DNA of 13,972 bases, from positions 1 through 13,972 of the forward strand of contig JAJPYH010000298.1 in the NCBI GenBank assembly GCA_021205045.1, written 5' to 3'. Shown here in pieces: positions 7,059 through 13,941 of this stretch (positions are counted from its first letter, which is position 1; every line of letters starts with the position of its first letter). The stretch is from Lachnospiraceae bacterium. Lineage in GTDB: Bacteria; Bacillota; Clostridia; Lachnospirales; Lachnospiraceae. The position numbers and the translations under genes were made by a program. Under the pieces are notes generated by a model. The model did not search any database, was not told the DNA's origin, and saw only the letters and a program-made list of their open reading frames with translations.

Positions 7059-8009
7059 TTAGACCTCACTTTCATGTTGTATTCGCTGCAAAATCCGGAT
7101 GTCCGGTCCGGAAAGCCTTAGTATTTTATAATGCTGGACAAGGCGGGAGGCGATCCTGTCGGAATACCGGTCCCGGATCTCTGACAGATTCAGGTTGGTG
7201 GAGATGATCGTTGACTTCTGCCTTAAGACTCTTTCATTAATAAAACTGAAAAGCGCGGTAGTAACAAAGCTGTTTGTCATTTCTGCGCCCAGATCGTCAA
7301 TGATGACCAGGTCATAATTGTACAGATCCCGAAGTCCATTGTAAAGAGAATCATGGTAAAGTATGTCAAAAAGTGCAATTCCGCTGAAATAAATCACAGA
7401 ATACCCCTGATCGAGCAGCTCTCTGGCAACGCAGCCTGACAGGAAGGATTTGCCGCACCCCACGGTACCGTAAAAAAGCAGGTTGTCCCTTTGTACGTCA
7501 AAGTGAGCTGTCATCTCATGGCAGCAGGCAACCGCTTTCTGAAAACGGGTCAGATCCTCCCCTTCATAATAGCGGTAGCTCAGTGTGGAAAAATTCTGCG
7601 TTTCCAGAAGCTTCTGAATGCCGGACTGAGCAAAGCGCTCCTCTCTGAGCCTGCGCTCATAGCAGGAGCAGGGCTTCCCGTCCACAAAGCCCTTGTCCTT
7701 ACAGATGGGACAGCGGTAGATGGGCTCCAGATAGTCCGCCGGATAACCGGCATCGGAAAGAAGCTTCTCCTTCTGACCGCGAAGCTCCCGCATCCGGGCA
7801 TGGTACTCGGCCTCATCCTTCGGCTGATCGTAAAGATCCTTCAGGGCGTGCTCCATACTCAGCGAGATGATCTGTTCATGGATGGTGCGGCAGGCAGGGA
7901 GCTTCTGAAAAACTTCCTCCTGTCTGCGGGCCTGCAGCCTCTCATTTCGCAGGCGCAGATCCTCGTATTCTTTTGCAATTGTCTGTAAGGGTCCCGGTTC
8001 TGCAGACAA
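7059..8009 (-). CDS. dnaC: DnaC/DnaI-type replicative helicase loader
   Basis: This is an AAA+ ATPase expected to load the replicative helicase at the origin or at restarting forks. In its 316 aa, a basic/coiled N-terminal half ends in a zinc cluster (C100, C103, C114, C116). The ATPase follows: Walker A GTVGCGKS (181-188), Walker B LVIIDD (234-239), sensor STN (270-272) and the SDRIASRL arginine-finger region (283-290). I place the start at a TTG at 8009 because AAGGAGG (8024-8018) stands 8 nt upstream and the residues just after fit a normal N terminus. It lies directly downstream of dnaD, its usual functional partner in Firmicutes, and only 3 nt before prs. Confidence 0.92.
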   Translation of the reverse strand: MSAEPGPLQTIAKEYEDLRLRNERLQARRQEEVFQKLPACRTIHEQIISLSMEHALKDLYDQPKDEAEYHARMRELRGQKEKLLSDAGYPADYLEPIYRCPICKDKGFVDGKPCSCYERRLREERFAQSGIQKLLETQNFSTLSYRYYEGEDLTRFQKAVACCHEMTAHFDVQRDNLLFYGTVGCGKSFLSGCVARELLDQGYSVIYFSGIALFDILYHDSLYNGLRDLYNYDLVIIDDLGAEMTNSFVTTALFSFINERVLRQKSTIISTNLNLSEIRDRYSDRIASRLVQHYKILRLSGPDIRILQRIQHESEV

Positions 8010-8044
8010 GGCGGCTGCCTCCTTGTAAGATTGATAATGATGGT

Positions 8045-8123
8045 GGAAATGGGCGGTCGCCTGCGGCGTGGGCAGCCATTTCCTGCGCAGTCACGTGCGG
8101 CACAGGGCGTCAGCCGCTGCGTG
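8045..8123 (-). repeat. Two strong GC-rich hairpins in the dnaD-dnaC gap
   Basis: Hairpin one pairs GGAAATGG (8045-8052) with CCATTTCC (8076-8083), a perfect 8-bp stem with an inner CGCC/GGCG helix at 8058-8068. Hairpin two pairs CACG (8092-8095) with CGTG (8120-8123) and GCGGC (8097-8101) with GCCGC (8113-8117). They fill most of the 140-nt gap, which has no credible ORF. Neither is followed by a U tract on the minus strand, so they are not simple terminators. An mRNA processing or stability site, or a small repetitive element, is possible. Confidence 0.5.
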
Positions 8124-8149
8124 AACGGGCACATAACAAATGATGATTG

Positions 8150-9133
8150 TCAGCTGTTGAGCAGCTGTTCCAGTTTCTCGTAATCCGTGTCGGACTGAGC
8201 ATGCTGCAAAAAAGGATTATTGGCAGCGTAAGCGGGCTGGGCGGATCTGCGGGGGGCGGAATGACGCTTTTTGGAATAAGCGCTGTCCGCCTTCGCGATA
8301 TCCTGTATGCTGCGGACTCCGGCCGCAGACCAGGAGTGCAGGATCTTGTCCGCATACTGGAAACGGTTTTTGTCTGTGGCCAGGACTGTCCTGCGGCAGG
8401 CTTCCTCGATCACGTCCGTATCCATCATATATTCCTGATACCAGCGCTGAATATAGGCAGTCTCCGCGGGGGTGGGGTCGGTCTTTCTGCCGAGGGCGTT
8501 CATCACACTGTAAATCCGCTGATTGTAGGCCTGACCCTGCTCCTTTGCCTCCTGGGGAGTGGTAATGCCCTGAGAGGACCAGGCGATGGCTACGGCCTCC
8601 ACGTATTTAAAATTCTTTTTATTCTGTGCGGTGCAATACCCCAGTAGATATTCCAGAAGGTCGCTGGAAAAATGAAGATTCTTTGTGATAAAGGACAGAG
8701 ATTCCAGATCCCGGGCTGTCAGCGGATGCCCCACAAAGGATTCTGAGAGAAACATCATCTCAGAAAACTCTTTGTCTGCGGAAAGCTGCCGGATGTCGTC
8801 CCTGGAAAGTCCGGGACGGACGGGCAGAGTCAGCGGCTGTACCCCGGTTTCCTCCGCTTCACAGGAGGGCTGAGGCGCTTCCCTGCGCGCGAGCACAAAG
8901 ATTCCCCTGTTCTCCCAGAATTTAACGGCCCGTTCAATGTCCTTTTCCGTTTCATTAAAAAAGTCGGCCATCCTGGAAATCTGAAGCAAGTCAGAATCCG
9001 CCTGATGGCGCAGAATATACAGGTACACCTTCAACTGAAGCTCATTGGCCTCAGGAACGACCTGGTCGATGACAGTATTGGGAATAACAGTCACCTCGGA
9101 CTGGGAGGTGAGCTGAACGCATGTATTTTTCAT
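8150..9133 (-). CDS. dnaD: DnaD-domain primosome protein
   Basis: DnaD-family proteins remodel DNA and help recruit the helicase loader during initiation and restart in Firmicutes. The protein is 327 aa from the ATG at 9133. Upstream in-frame codons run into the DnaA-box region and are not used; the ribosome site is weak (GCAGG, about 10 nt before the ATG). An N-terminal winged-helix-like segment covers about 20-85. Two DnaD domains follow, each ending in the YxxxIxxxW-type signature: YVEAVAIAW at 177-185 and YADKILHSW at 260-268. The C terminus from about 282 is basic and Ser/Ala rich, then ends in a short acidic helix. The neighbouring helicase loader supports a role in replication. Confidence 0.88.
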   Translation of the reverse strand: MKNTCVQLTSQSEVTVIPNTVIDQVVPEANELQLKVYLYILRHQADSDLLQISRMADFFNETEKDIERAVKFWENRGIFVLARREAPQPSCEAEETGVQPLTLPVRPGLSRDDIRQLSADKEFSEMMFLSESFVGHPLTARDLESLSFITKNLHFSSDLLEYLLGYCTAQNKKNFKYVEAVAIAWSSQGITTPQEAKEQGQAYNQRIYSVMNALGRKTDPTPAETAYIQRWYQEYMMDTDVIEEACRRTVLATDKNRFQYADKILHSWSAAGVRSIQDIAKADSAYSKKRHSAPRRSAQPAYAANNPFLQHAQSDTDYEKLEQLLNS

Positions 9134-9164
9134 TGGAATGGCCTGCTTTTCTTTAATGAAATAT

Positions 9165-9193
9165 AGTGTAGCACAAGAACCTCCAAATGAAAA
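9165..9193 (-). promoter_or_regulatory. Candidate promoter for dnaD-dnaC-prs
   Basis: On the minus strand, TTTTCA (9193-9188) is a -35 at 17 nt from TACACT (9170-9165), which has a TGC extended -10. Each hexamer has four of six consensus bases. An overlapping TATATT slightly downstream is an alternative -10. Its presence would let dnaD-dnaC-prs be transcribed independently of murC. Confidence 0.5.
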
Positions 9194-9213
9194 CAGGATT
9201 TTTTTCCAGAAAA

Positions 9214-9266
9214 TGTGGATAAACCTGTGGATTCGACAAAATTCCCCTCTGTGGAATTGTGGACAA
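9214..9266 (-). promoter_or_regulatory. Cluster of four DnaA-box-like sites
   Basis: Read on the minus strand, the sites are TTATCCACA (9222-9214, perfect), a copy with two mismatches (9234-9226), a copy with three (9258-9250) and TTGTCCACA (9266-9258, one mismatch). All four point the same way within 53 bp, and the starts are 12, 24 and 8 bp apart. They sit between the murC stop and the dnaD promoter, about 20-75 bp upstream of its -35. DnaA control of dnaD, or local DnaA titration, is the likely meaning. Confidence 0.65.
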
Positions 9267-9267
9267 C

Positions 9268-10644
9268 CTAAGCCTGAAGAAGCGCTTCGCCCACTTTTAC
9301 GATGTCTCCCGCGCCCATGGTAATGAGCATATCCTGGTGGATACATTTTTTTGCCAGAAATTTTTCGATGGATTCGAAATCCGGGAGGTAGTAGCATTCT
9401 GTGCCCAGCGCGGCGATTTTCTTCTGCAGGTCAGCGGAGCTGACGCCCAGAGTGTCCGTCTCTCTGGCCGGATAGATATCTGACAGCACCACCACGTCCG
9501 CCTTTGCCAGGGCATGAGCAAAATCATCCATCAGAGCCTTAGTCCGGGAATAGGTGTGGGGCTGGAAGACGCACCAGAGCCTGTTGTGAGGACAGTCCGC
9601 CGCCGCGGTCAGGGTGGAGGTAATCTCTGTGGGATGGTGGGCGTAATCATCGATGACGGTGACCCCATGGAAGGAGCCCTTGTATTCGAAACGGCGCCTG
9701 CTTCCCTCAAAGTCCTTAAGAGCGTTCAGAGAAATCTCCCGGTCAATGGCCAGGTGATCCGCCGCCGCCAGGGCCGCCATGGCATTATAAATATTATGTC
9801 TGCCGGGAATGTGCAGGGAGATCACAGCTTCTCCCTCCGGCGTCATGATCCTGGCAGCCATGCCCCTCTCTCCCAGAGAAGAGATTTCCAGGGGATAATA
9901 ATCGTTGGTATCGGCGGTGCCGAAGGTGCGCACCTGACAGGGCAGTCCTTCCGTCAGCTGTTCATACCGTGCAATGTCTCCGTTGATGATCAGCAGACCG
10001 TCCGCAGGGACTTTCCGGGCAAAAAGCCGGAAGGAATGGCGGATATCCTCCAGGTCCTTAAAGAAATCCAGATGATCCTCTTCTATATTTAAAATCAGCG
10101 CGATCTTCGGATACATGCTCAGAAAGCTGTTGGTGTATTCGCAGGCCTCCGCCACAAAGCATCCGCCCTTTCCGATGCGGATATTGCCTCCGATGGAATT
10201 GAGCATTCCGCCTACGGAGACGGTGGGGTCTGCGTCCGCCGCCATCAGGATTTCGGAGATCATGGAGGTGGTGGTGGTCTTGCCGTGGGTGCCGGAGATG
10301 GCGATGGGGCAGGAGTAATTTCTCATCAGCTGTCCTAACAGCTCGGCGCGGCTGAGCATGGGAAGCCCGAGACGAAGGGTTTCCACATATTCCGGATTGT
10401 CCTTATGGATGGCGCTGGTGAAAACCACACAGTCGATGCCGGGGGTAATATTCTCTGCCTTCTGGCCGATATATATTCTGGCTCCGGCCCGTGACAGGTG
10501 CTCTGTCAGCGGGGAGGCTTTCATATCGGAGCCGGAGACCGTAAATCCTCTTTCCAGTAAAATTTCCGCGAGGCCGGACATGCTGATGCCGCCGATCCCG
10601 CAGAAATAAATGTGAGAAGGTATATTAAAATCTATCTGATACAT
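9268..10644 (-). CDS. murC: UDP-N-acetylmuramate--L-alanine ligase
   Basis: MurC is the cytoplasmic Mur ligase that adds L-Ala to UDP-MurNAc, the first step in building the peptidoglycan stem peptide. The 458-aa length is standard. The N-terminal Rossmann part has the FCGIGGISMSGLAEIL uracil-binding loop (14-29). The central ATPase has GTHGKTTTTS (118-127) and NIEEDHLDFF (186-195). The C-terminal domain has DDYAHHPTE (332-340) and QPHTYSRT (361-368). The ATG at 10644 has GAGGG 7 nt upstream. An in-frame ATG at 10731 coincides with the predicted transcription start and is rejected. It is the first gene of the minus-strand group ending in prs. Confidence 0.97.
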   Translation of the reverse strand: MYQIDFNIPSHIYFCGIGGISMSGLAEILLERGFTVSGSDMKASPLTEHLSRAGARIYIGQKAENITPGIDCVVFTSAIHKDNPEYVETLRLGLPMLSRAELLGQLMRNYSCPIAISGTHGKTTTTSMISEILMAADADPTVSVGGMLNSIGGNIRIGKGGCFVAEACEYTNSFLSMYPKIALILNIEEDHLDFFKDLEDIRHSFRLFARKVPADGLLIINGDIARYEQLTEGLPCQVRTFGTADTNDYYPLEISSLGERGMAARIMTPEGEAVISLHIPGRHNIYNAMAALAAADHLAIDREISLNALKDFEGSRRRFEYKGSFHGVTVIDDYAHHPTEITSTLTAAADCPHNRLWCVFQPHTYSRTKALMDDFAHALAKADVVVLSDIYPARETDTLGVSSADLQKKIAALGTECYYLPDFESIEKFLAKKCIHQDMLITMGAGDIVKVGEALLQA

Positions 10645-10738
10645 ATGATGTCCCTCATGAAAATATTTTGCTGCCACCTGCCGCCCTTTTATATATGTAA
10701 GAGATTCTGCGCGGAAAGCGGCTGTGAGCATTACCCTT

Positions 10739-10767
10739 ATTATAGCGCCAAACGCCGGAAATTACAA
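10739..10767 (-). promoter_or_regulatory. murC promoter
   Basis: On the minus strand, TTGTAA (10767-10762) and a perfect TATAAT (10744-10739) are separated by 17 nt. The predicted start is near 10732, giving an untranslated leader of about 88 nt before the murC ATG. This placement also decides the murC start codon. Confidence 0.8.
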
Positions 10768-11012
10768 TCAGAACGTTAGAGGGAATTCTGACTTTGAAAG
10801 GAAGCACTTTAAAAATAAGAAGGGACGGCGCAGCCTCATCATTCAGGAGGCCGGGGCATTCCCGGGCCGCTTTGATAAAGCTGACGGGAAATCCTCCCGG
10901 AAGCCGGAAAATGAAACGTAAAAACTGCTAAAATTTTATCGGAGCTAATTGTAAAATAGTGCTAAACACACAAAAAATACACAAAAAAGTTTTAATTCAA
11001 AGGTAAATTCTA
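10768..11012. other. Divergent control region between murC and glgC
   Basis: No gene is supported here. Three tandem hairpins occur in a GC-rich block: GGCCgGGG/CCCgGGCC (10849-10868), GCTTT/AAAGC (10869-10881) and CGGGA/TCCCG (10885-10899). They lack a U tract on either strand. A strongly AT-rich stretch follows (about 10918-11035), in which GCTAA recurs at 10927, 10944 and 10961, exactly 17 nt apart. The stretch could help RNA polymerase or bind a regulator of glgC; this is inference. Confidence 0.4.
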
Positions 11013-11041
11013 TTCACTTTTTTGAAGGAGTATGATATAAT
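11013..11041 (+). promoter_or_regulatory. glgC promoter
   Basis: TTCACT (11013-11018), a 17-nt spacer and a perfect TATAAT (11036-11041) preceded by TGA make a good extended -10 sigma-A promoter. The predicted start is near 11048, leaving a leader of about 160 nt. It probably drives glgC, glgD and spoVG. Confidence 0.78.
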
Positions 11042-11056
11042 CAACTCACTGAAATC

Positions 11057-11183
11057 GGGCAAATCCTTCCAGAGACCTTTGGGCGTCACGCATAAAGGTC
11101 AATGCCCCCTGTTTCAAGAAAATAGTTGCATGTCACGTCATGATCGTCAGAGTGCCTTTGACGGTTACGGTGTGGCAGGTGAC
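11057..11183 (+). promoter_or_regulatory. Folded 5' leader of glgC
   Basis: Two structured blocks are visible. In the first, GGGCA (11057-11061) pairs with TGCCC (11103-11107), enclosing GACCTTT (11074-11080) with AAAGGTC (11094-11100) and a GCG/CGC tip. In the second, GTCAC (11132-11136) pairs with GTGAC (11179-11183), enclosing CGTCA (11145-11149) with TGACG (11159-11163). No U-tracted terminator follows, and the ribosome site at 11199 lies outside both blocks. I do not recognise a riboswitch family. A GGGCAAA start slightly recalls the c-di-GMP-I aptamer, but its other conserved segments are missing. Confidence 0.4.
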
Positions 11184-11209
11184 AAAAACGGACTGGATGA
11201 GGTGATAAC

Positions 11210-12478
11210 ATGGTAAAGAAAGAAATGATTGCGATGCTGTTGGCCGGCGGACAGGGTAGTCGTCTCGGCGTGCTGACAACAAAGGTTGCAAAACCTGCAG
11301 TTTCTTTTGGCGGAAAGTACAGGATTATCGACTTCCCCTTAAGCAACTGCATCAATTCCGGCATAGATACGGTCGGCGTTTTGACCCAGTATCAGCCATT
11401 ACGACTGAACAGTCACATCGGTATCGGCATACCGTGGGACCTGGACAGAAATATCGGCGGAGTCAGCGTACTTCCACCGTATGAGAAAAGTGCGAATACC
11501 GAATGGTATACCGGCACTGCCAACGCTATTTTTCAGAATATCGACTACATCGACAGCTTCAACCCCGATTACGTCCTGATCCTTTCAGGCGATCACATCT
11601 ACAAGATGGACTACGAGGTGATGCTCGACTTCCATAAGGAAAATAACGCGGCGGCGACCATCGCTGTAATGCCTGTTCTGTGGGAAGAGGCCAGCCGCTT
11701 CGGTATCATGATCACCGATGAAAACAAACAGATCGTAGACTTTGAGGAGAAACCCAAAAACCCGCGCTCCAATCTGGCATCCATGGGTATTTACATATTT
11801 AACTGGAGCGTACTGAAAGCCGCGCTGCTTGCGAATAAGAGCCAGCCGAACCTGGATTTCGGAATGCATGTCATTCCGTATGTGCATGAGAACAAAGAAC
11901 CGATGTTTGTTTATGAATTCAGAGGATACTGGAAGGATGTAGGAACTCTGAGCTCATACTGGGAAGCAAATATGGAGCTGATTGATCTGGTGCCGGAGTT
12001 CAATCTCTATGAGGAATACTGGAAGGTTTATACGGATTCCAAGGTACTCGCCCCGCAGTATATCGGAGAGAAGGGCGTGGCTGAGAAGTCCATCGTAGGC
12101 GAGGGCTCTTCCATATACGGAGAGGTTTACAATTCCGTCATCGGTTGCAATGTGACGATCGAGGAAGGGGCTGTTGTCAGGGACTCCATTATCATGAACA
12201 ACACCACGATCGGCGCGGATACGAAGATCAACAAGTCCGTGATCGCTGAGGATGTGATCATCGGCAGCAACGTAGTGATCGGCGTCGGTGAGGAAGTCCC
12301 GAATGAGACACATCCGCATATTTACAATCAGGGTCTTGTGTGCGTCGGCGAGAAATCTGTCATTCCAAATGGTGTTACGATTGGTAAGAACAGTGTAGTT
12401 TCTGGGATTACCACTTTAGAAGACTACCCGGACAACACCATGGCTAGCGGGAAATCTCTGATAAAGGTTGGTGAATAG
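11210..12478 (+). CDS. glgC: Glucose-1-phosphate adenylyltransferase, catalytic subunit
   Basis: GlgC makes ADP-glucose from glucose 1-phosphate and ATP, the committed step of bacterial glycogen synthesis. The 422-aa protein has the nucleotidyltransferase loop GGQGSRL (13-19), WYTGTANAIFQN (99-110), SGDHIYKMDY (126-135) with the metal-binding Asp, FEEKP (178-182), SMGIYIF (191-197) and WKDVGT (241-246). From about 290 on, repeated hexapeptide-like turns form the left-handed beta-helix used for oligomerisation and allostery. GAGGTG lies just upstream of the ATG, with 7 nt between GAGG and the start codon. glgD follows after 3 nt, and the two subunits are expected to form a heterotetramer. Confidence 0.97.
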   Translation: MVKKEMIAMLLAGGQGSRLGVLTTKVAKPAVSFGGKYRIIDFPLSNCINSGIDTVGVLTQYQPLRLNSHIGIGIPWDLDRNIGGVSVLPPYEKSANTEWYTGTANAIFQNIDYIDSFNPDYVLILSGDHIYKMDYEVMLDFHKENNAAATIAVMPVLWEEASRFGIMITDENKQIVDFEEKPKNPRSNLASMGIYIFNWSVLKAALLANKSQPNLDFGMHVIPYVHENKEPMFVYEFRGYWKDVGTLSSYWEANMELIDLVPEFNLYEEYWKVYTDSKVLAPQYIGEKGVAEKSIVGEGSSIYGEVYNSVIGCNVTIEEGAVVRDSIIMNNTTIGADTKINKSVIAEDVIIGSNVVIGVGEEVPNETHPHIYNQGLVCVGEKSVIPNGVTIGKNSVVSGITTLEDYPDNTMASGKSLIKVGE

Positions 12479-12481
12479 GGC

Positions 12482-13600
12482 ATGAGAGCAATCGGTATAA
12501 TATTAGCGGGCGGCAGCAGCTACAGAATGAAAGTATTGGCTCAGAACAGGGCGGTCAGCGCCATGCCTGTGGCGGGCAGCTACAGGGCGATTGATTTCGC
12601 ACTGAGCAACATGAGCAATTCCGGTATCCAGAGCGTGCTTGTGATGACGCAGTACAATGGCCGCAGCCTGAACGAACACTTAAGTTCCTCCAAATGGTGG
12701 GATTTCGGGCGCAAGCAGGGCGGACTGAAGGTTTTAACTCCTGTGATCACCGCCGACAATCCAAACTGGTACCGGGGTACAGCGGACGCCATGTATCAGG
12801 CCATGTGGGATCTCAAGCAGAGCCACGAGCCTTATGTGATTATCGCTTCCGGCGACTGCGTGTACAAGATGGATTACAATAAGGTTTTAGACTATCACAT
12901 CAAGAAGAAGGCAGAGATCACCGTCGTCTGCAAGGAGATGCCCGAAGGCACGAACCTTGAGAGATACGGTGTGATCCGGATGGATGATGATCATCGCATT
13001 ACGGAGTTTGTGGAGAAGCCGGTGGTCCAGAGCGGCAAGCAGATCTCCTGCGGTATCTATGTCCTGCGCAGACGTCTTCTGATTGAGCTTCTGGAGCAGT
13101 GCACCGAGGAAGGCAGATATGACTTCGTCCGCGATGTGCTGGTCCGTTACAAAGACACAAAGAAAATTTATGGCTACAAATTCAATGAATACTGGTCCAA
13201 TATCGCGAGCGTACAAGATTATTATGACACCAATATGGACTTCTTAAAGAAGGATATGCGTGATTACTTCTTTAAGACATATCCGGATATCTACACCAAG
13301 GTAGAGGATATGGCCCCTGCAAAATTCAACGCGGGCAGCAAGGTAAAGAACAGTTTGGTCGCCAGCGGATGCATCGTCAACGGCAACGTAGAGAATTCCG
13401 TTATTTTCAAAAAAGTGTACGTTGGAAACAATGTTACGATTAAGAATTCTATTATCTTAAACGATGTTTACATCGGAGATAATACTTATATTGAGAATTG
13501 TATCGTAGAAAGCCGCGACACAATACGTGCTAATACTACTCTCATCGGTGAACCGGGCGAAATTAAACTTGTAATGAACGATAACGATTCTCATGTATAA
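12482..13600 (+). CDS. glgD: Glucose-1-phosphate adenylyltransferase, regulatory-type subunit
   Basis: GlgD is the partner of GlgC in Firmicutes and modulates the ADP-glucose pyrophosphorylase. Its 372 aa share the GlgC plan but with altered active-site loops: GGSSYRMK (10-17) in place of GGQGSRL, SGDCVYKMDY (123-132) in place of SGDHIYKMDY, and SCGIYVL (189-195) in place of SMGIYIF. The diagnostic HLSSSKWWDFGRKQGGL stretch (66-82) is present. The C terminus from about 285 is a beta-helix rich in N-S-V/I turns. It starts 3 nt after glgC with no strong ribosome site of its own, so translation is probably coupled. Confidence 0.95.
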   Translation: MRAIGIILAGGSSYRMKVLAQNRAVSAMPVAGSYRAIDFALSNMSNSGIQSVLVMTQYNGRSLNEHLSSSKWWDFGRKQGGLKVLTPVITADNPNWYRGTADAMYQAMWDLKQSHEPYVIIASGDCVYKMDYNKVLDYHIKKKAEITVVCKEMPEGTNLERYGVIRMDDDHRITEFVEKPVVQSGKQISCGIYVLRRRLLIELLEQCTEEGRYDFVRDVLVRYKDTKKIYGYKFNEYWSNIASVQDYYDTNMDFLKKDMRDYFFKTYPDIYTKVEDMAPAKFNAGSKVKNSLVASGCIVNGNVENSVIFKKVYVGNNVTIKNSIILNDVYIGDNTYIENCIVESRDTIRANTTLIGEPGEIKLVMNDNDSHV

Positions 13601-13627
13601 GGGAGATTATACAGAGAGGTTATCAGA

Positions 13628-13900
13628 ATGAACATCACAGATGTACGAGTGAGGTTGATCGCGGGCGAGGGCAAGATGAAGGCTGTCGTTTCCATTACGA
13701 TCGACGGAGTATTTGTAGTACATGGTATTAAGGTGATCGACGGTGATAAGGGGTTATTCATCGCCATGCCCAGCAAAAAAGGTACTGACGGAGAGAATCG
13801 GGATATAGCGCATCCGATCAATTCAGAGACGCGCAGACAGCTGCAGGAACTGATACTGGAGGCCTATGAGAAGGAGGTTATTTCCGCCGAAAATACCTGA
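13628..13900 (+). CDS. spoVG: SpoVG family regulator
   Basis: SpoVG is a small cytoplasmic nucleic-acid-binding protein that influences septation and sporulation in Bacillus and virulence and envelope genes in other Firmicutes. The 90-aa length is typical. The N-terminal strand MNITDVRVRLI, the core KGLFIAMPSKK (41-51) and the following DIAHPINSETRRQLQELI helix are diagnostic. AGAGAGG (13613-13619) is 8 nt before the ATG. It follows glgD after only 27 nt with no promoter or terminator visible between them, so it is likely read through from the glgC promoter. Confidence 0.96.
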   Translation: MNITDVRVRLIAGEGKMKAVVSITIDGVFVVHGIKVIDGDKGLFIAMPSKKGTDGENRDIAHPINSETRRQLQELILEAYEKEVISAENT

Positions 13901-13941
13901 GAAGAATTTAATTTTAGAGAAGGTAAGAAGAGGGATGTCAT

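Noticed and set aside
9240..9258. murC terminator (AATTCC/GGAATT hairpin)
   Set aside because: The stem is only 6 bp with a short TTTT tract on the minus strand, and it overlaps a DnaA-box-like site; at most it gives partial termination.
9198..9266. Second chromosomal origin of replication
   Set aside because: Four DnaA-box-like sites and a short A/T run are not enough; there is no dnaA or dnaN nearby and no extended unwinding region. Regulation of dnaD is the simpler reading.
10645..10731. Longer MurC from the ATG at 10731
   Set aside because: The predicted transcription start is at about 10732, so this codon would be at the very 5' end of the message; the ATG at 10644 has a good ribosome site and the normal MurC N terminus.
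10724..10921. 65-codon open frame on the plus strand in the murC-glgC gap
   Set aside because: No ribosome site, no recognisable protein pattern, and it crosses the murC promoter and tandem hairpins.
11057..11183. c-di-GMP-I riboswitch
   Set aside because: GGGCAAA is present, but the GACGCAAAGCC segment and the later GGTAGC-type receptor segment are not, and the strong GACCTTT/AAAGGTC stem does not fit the fold.
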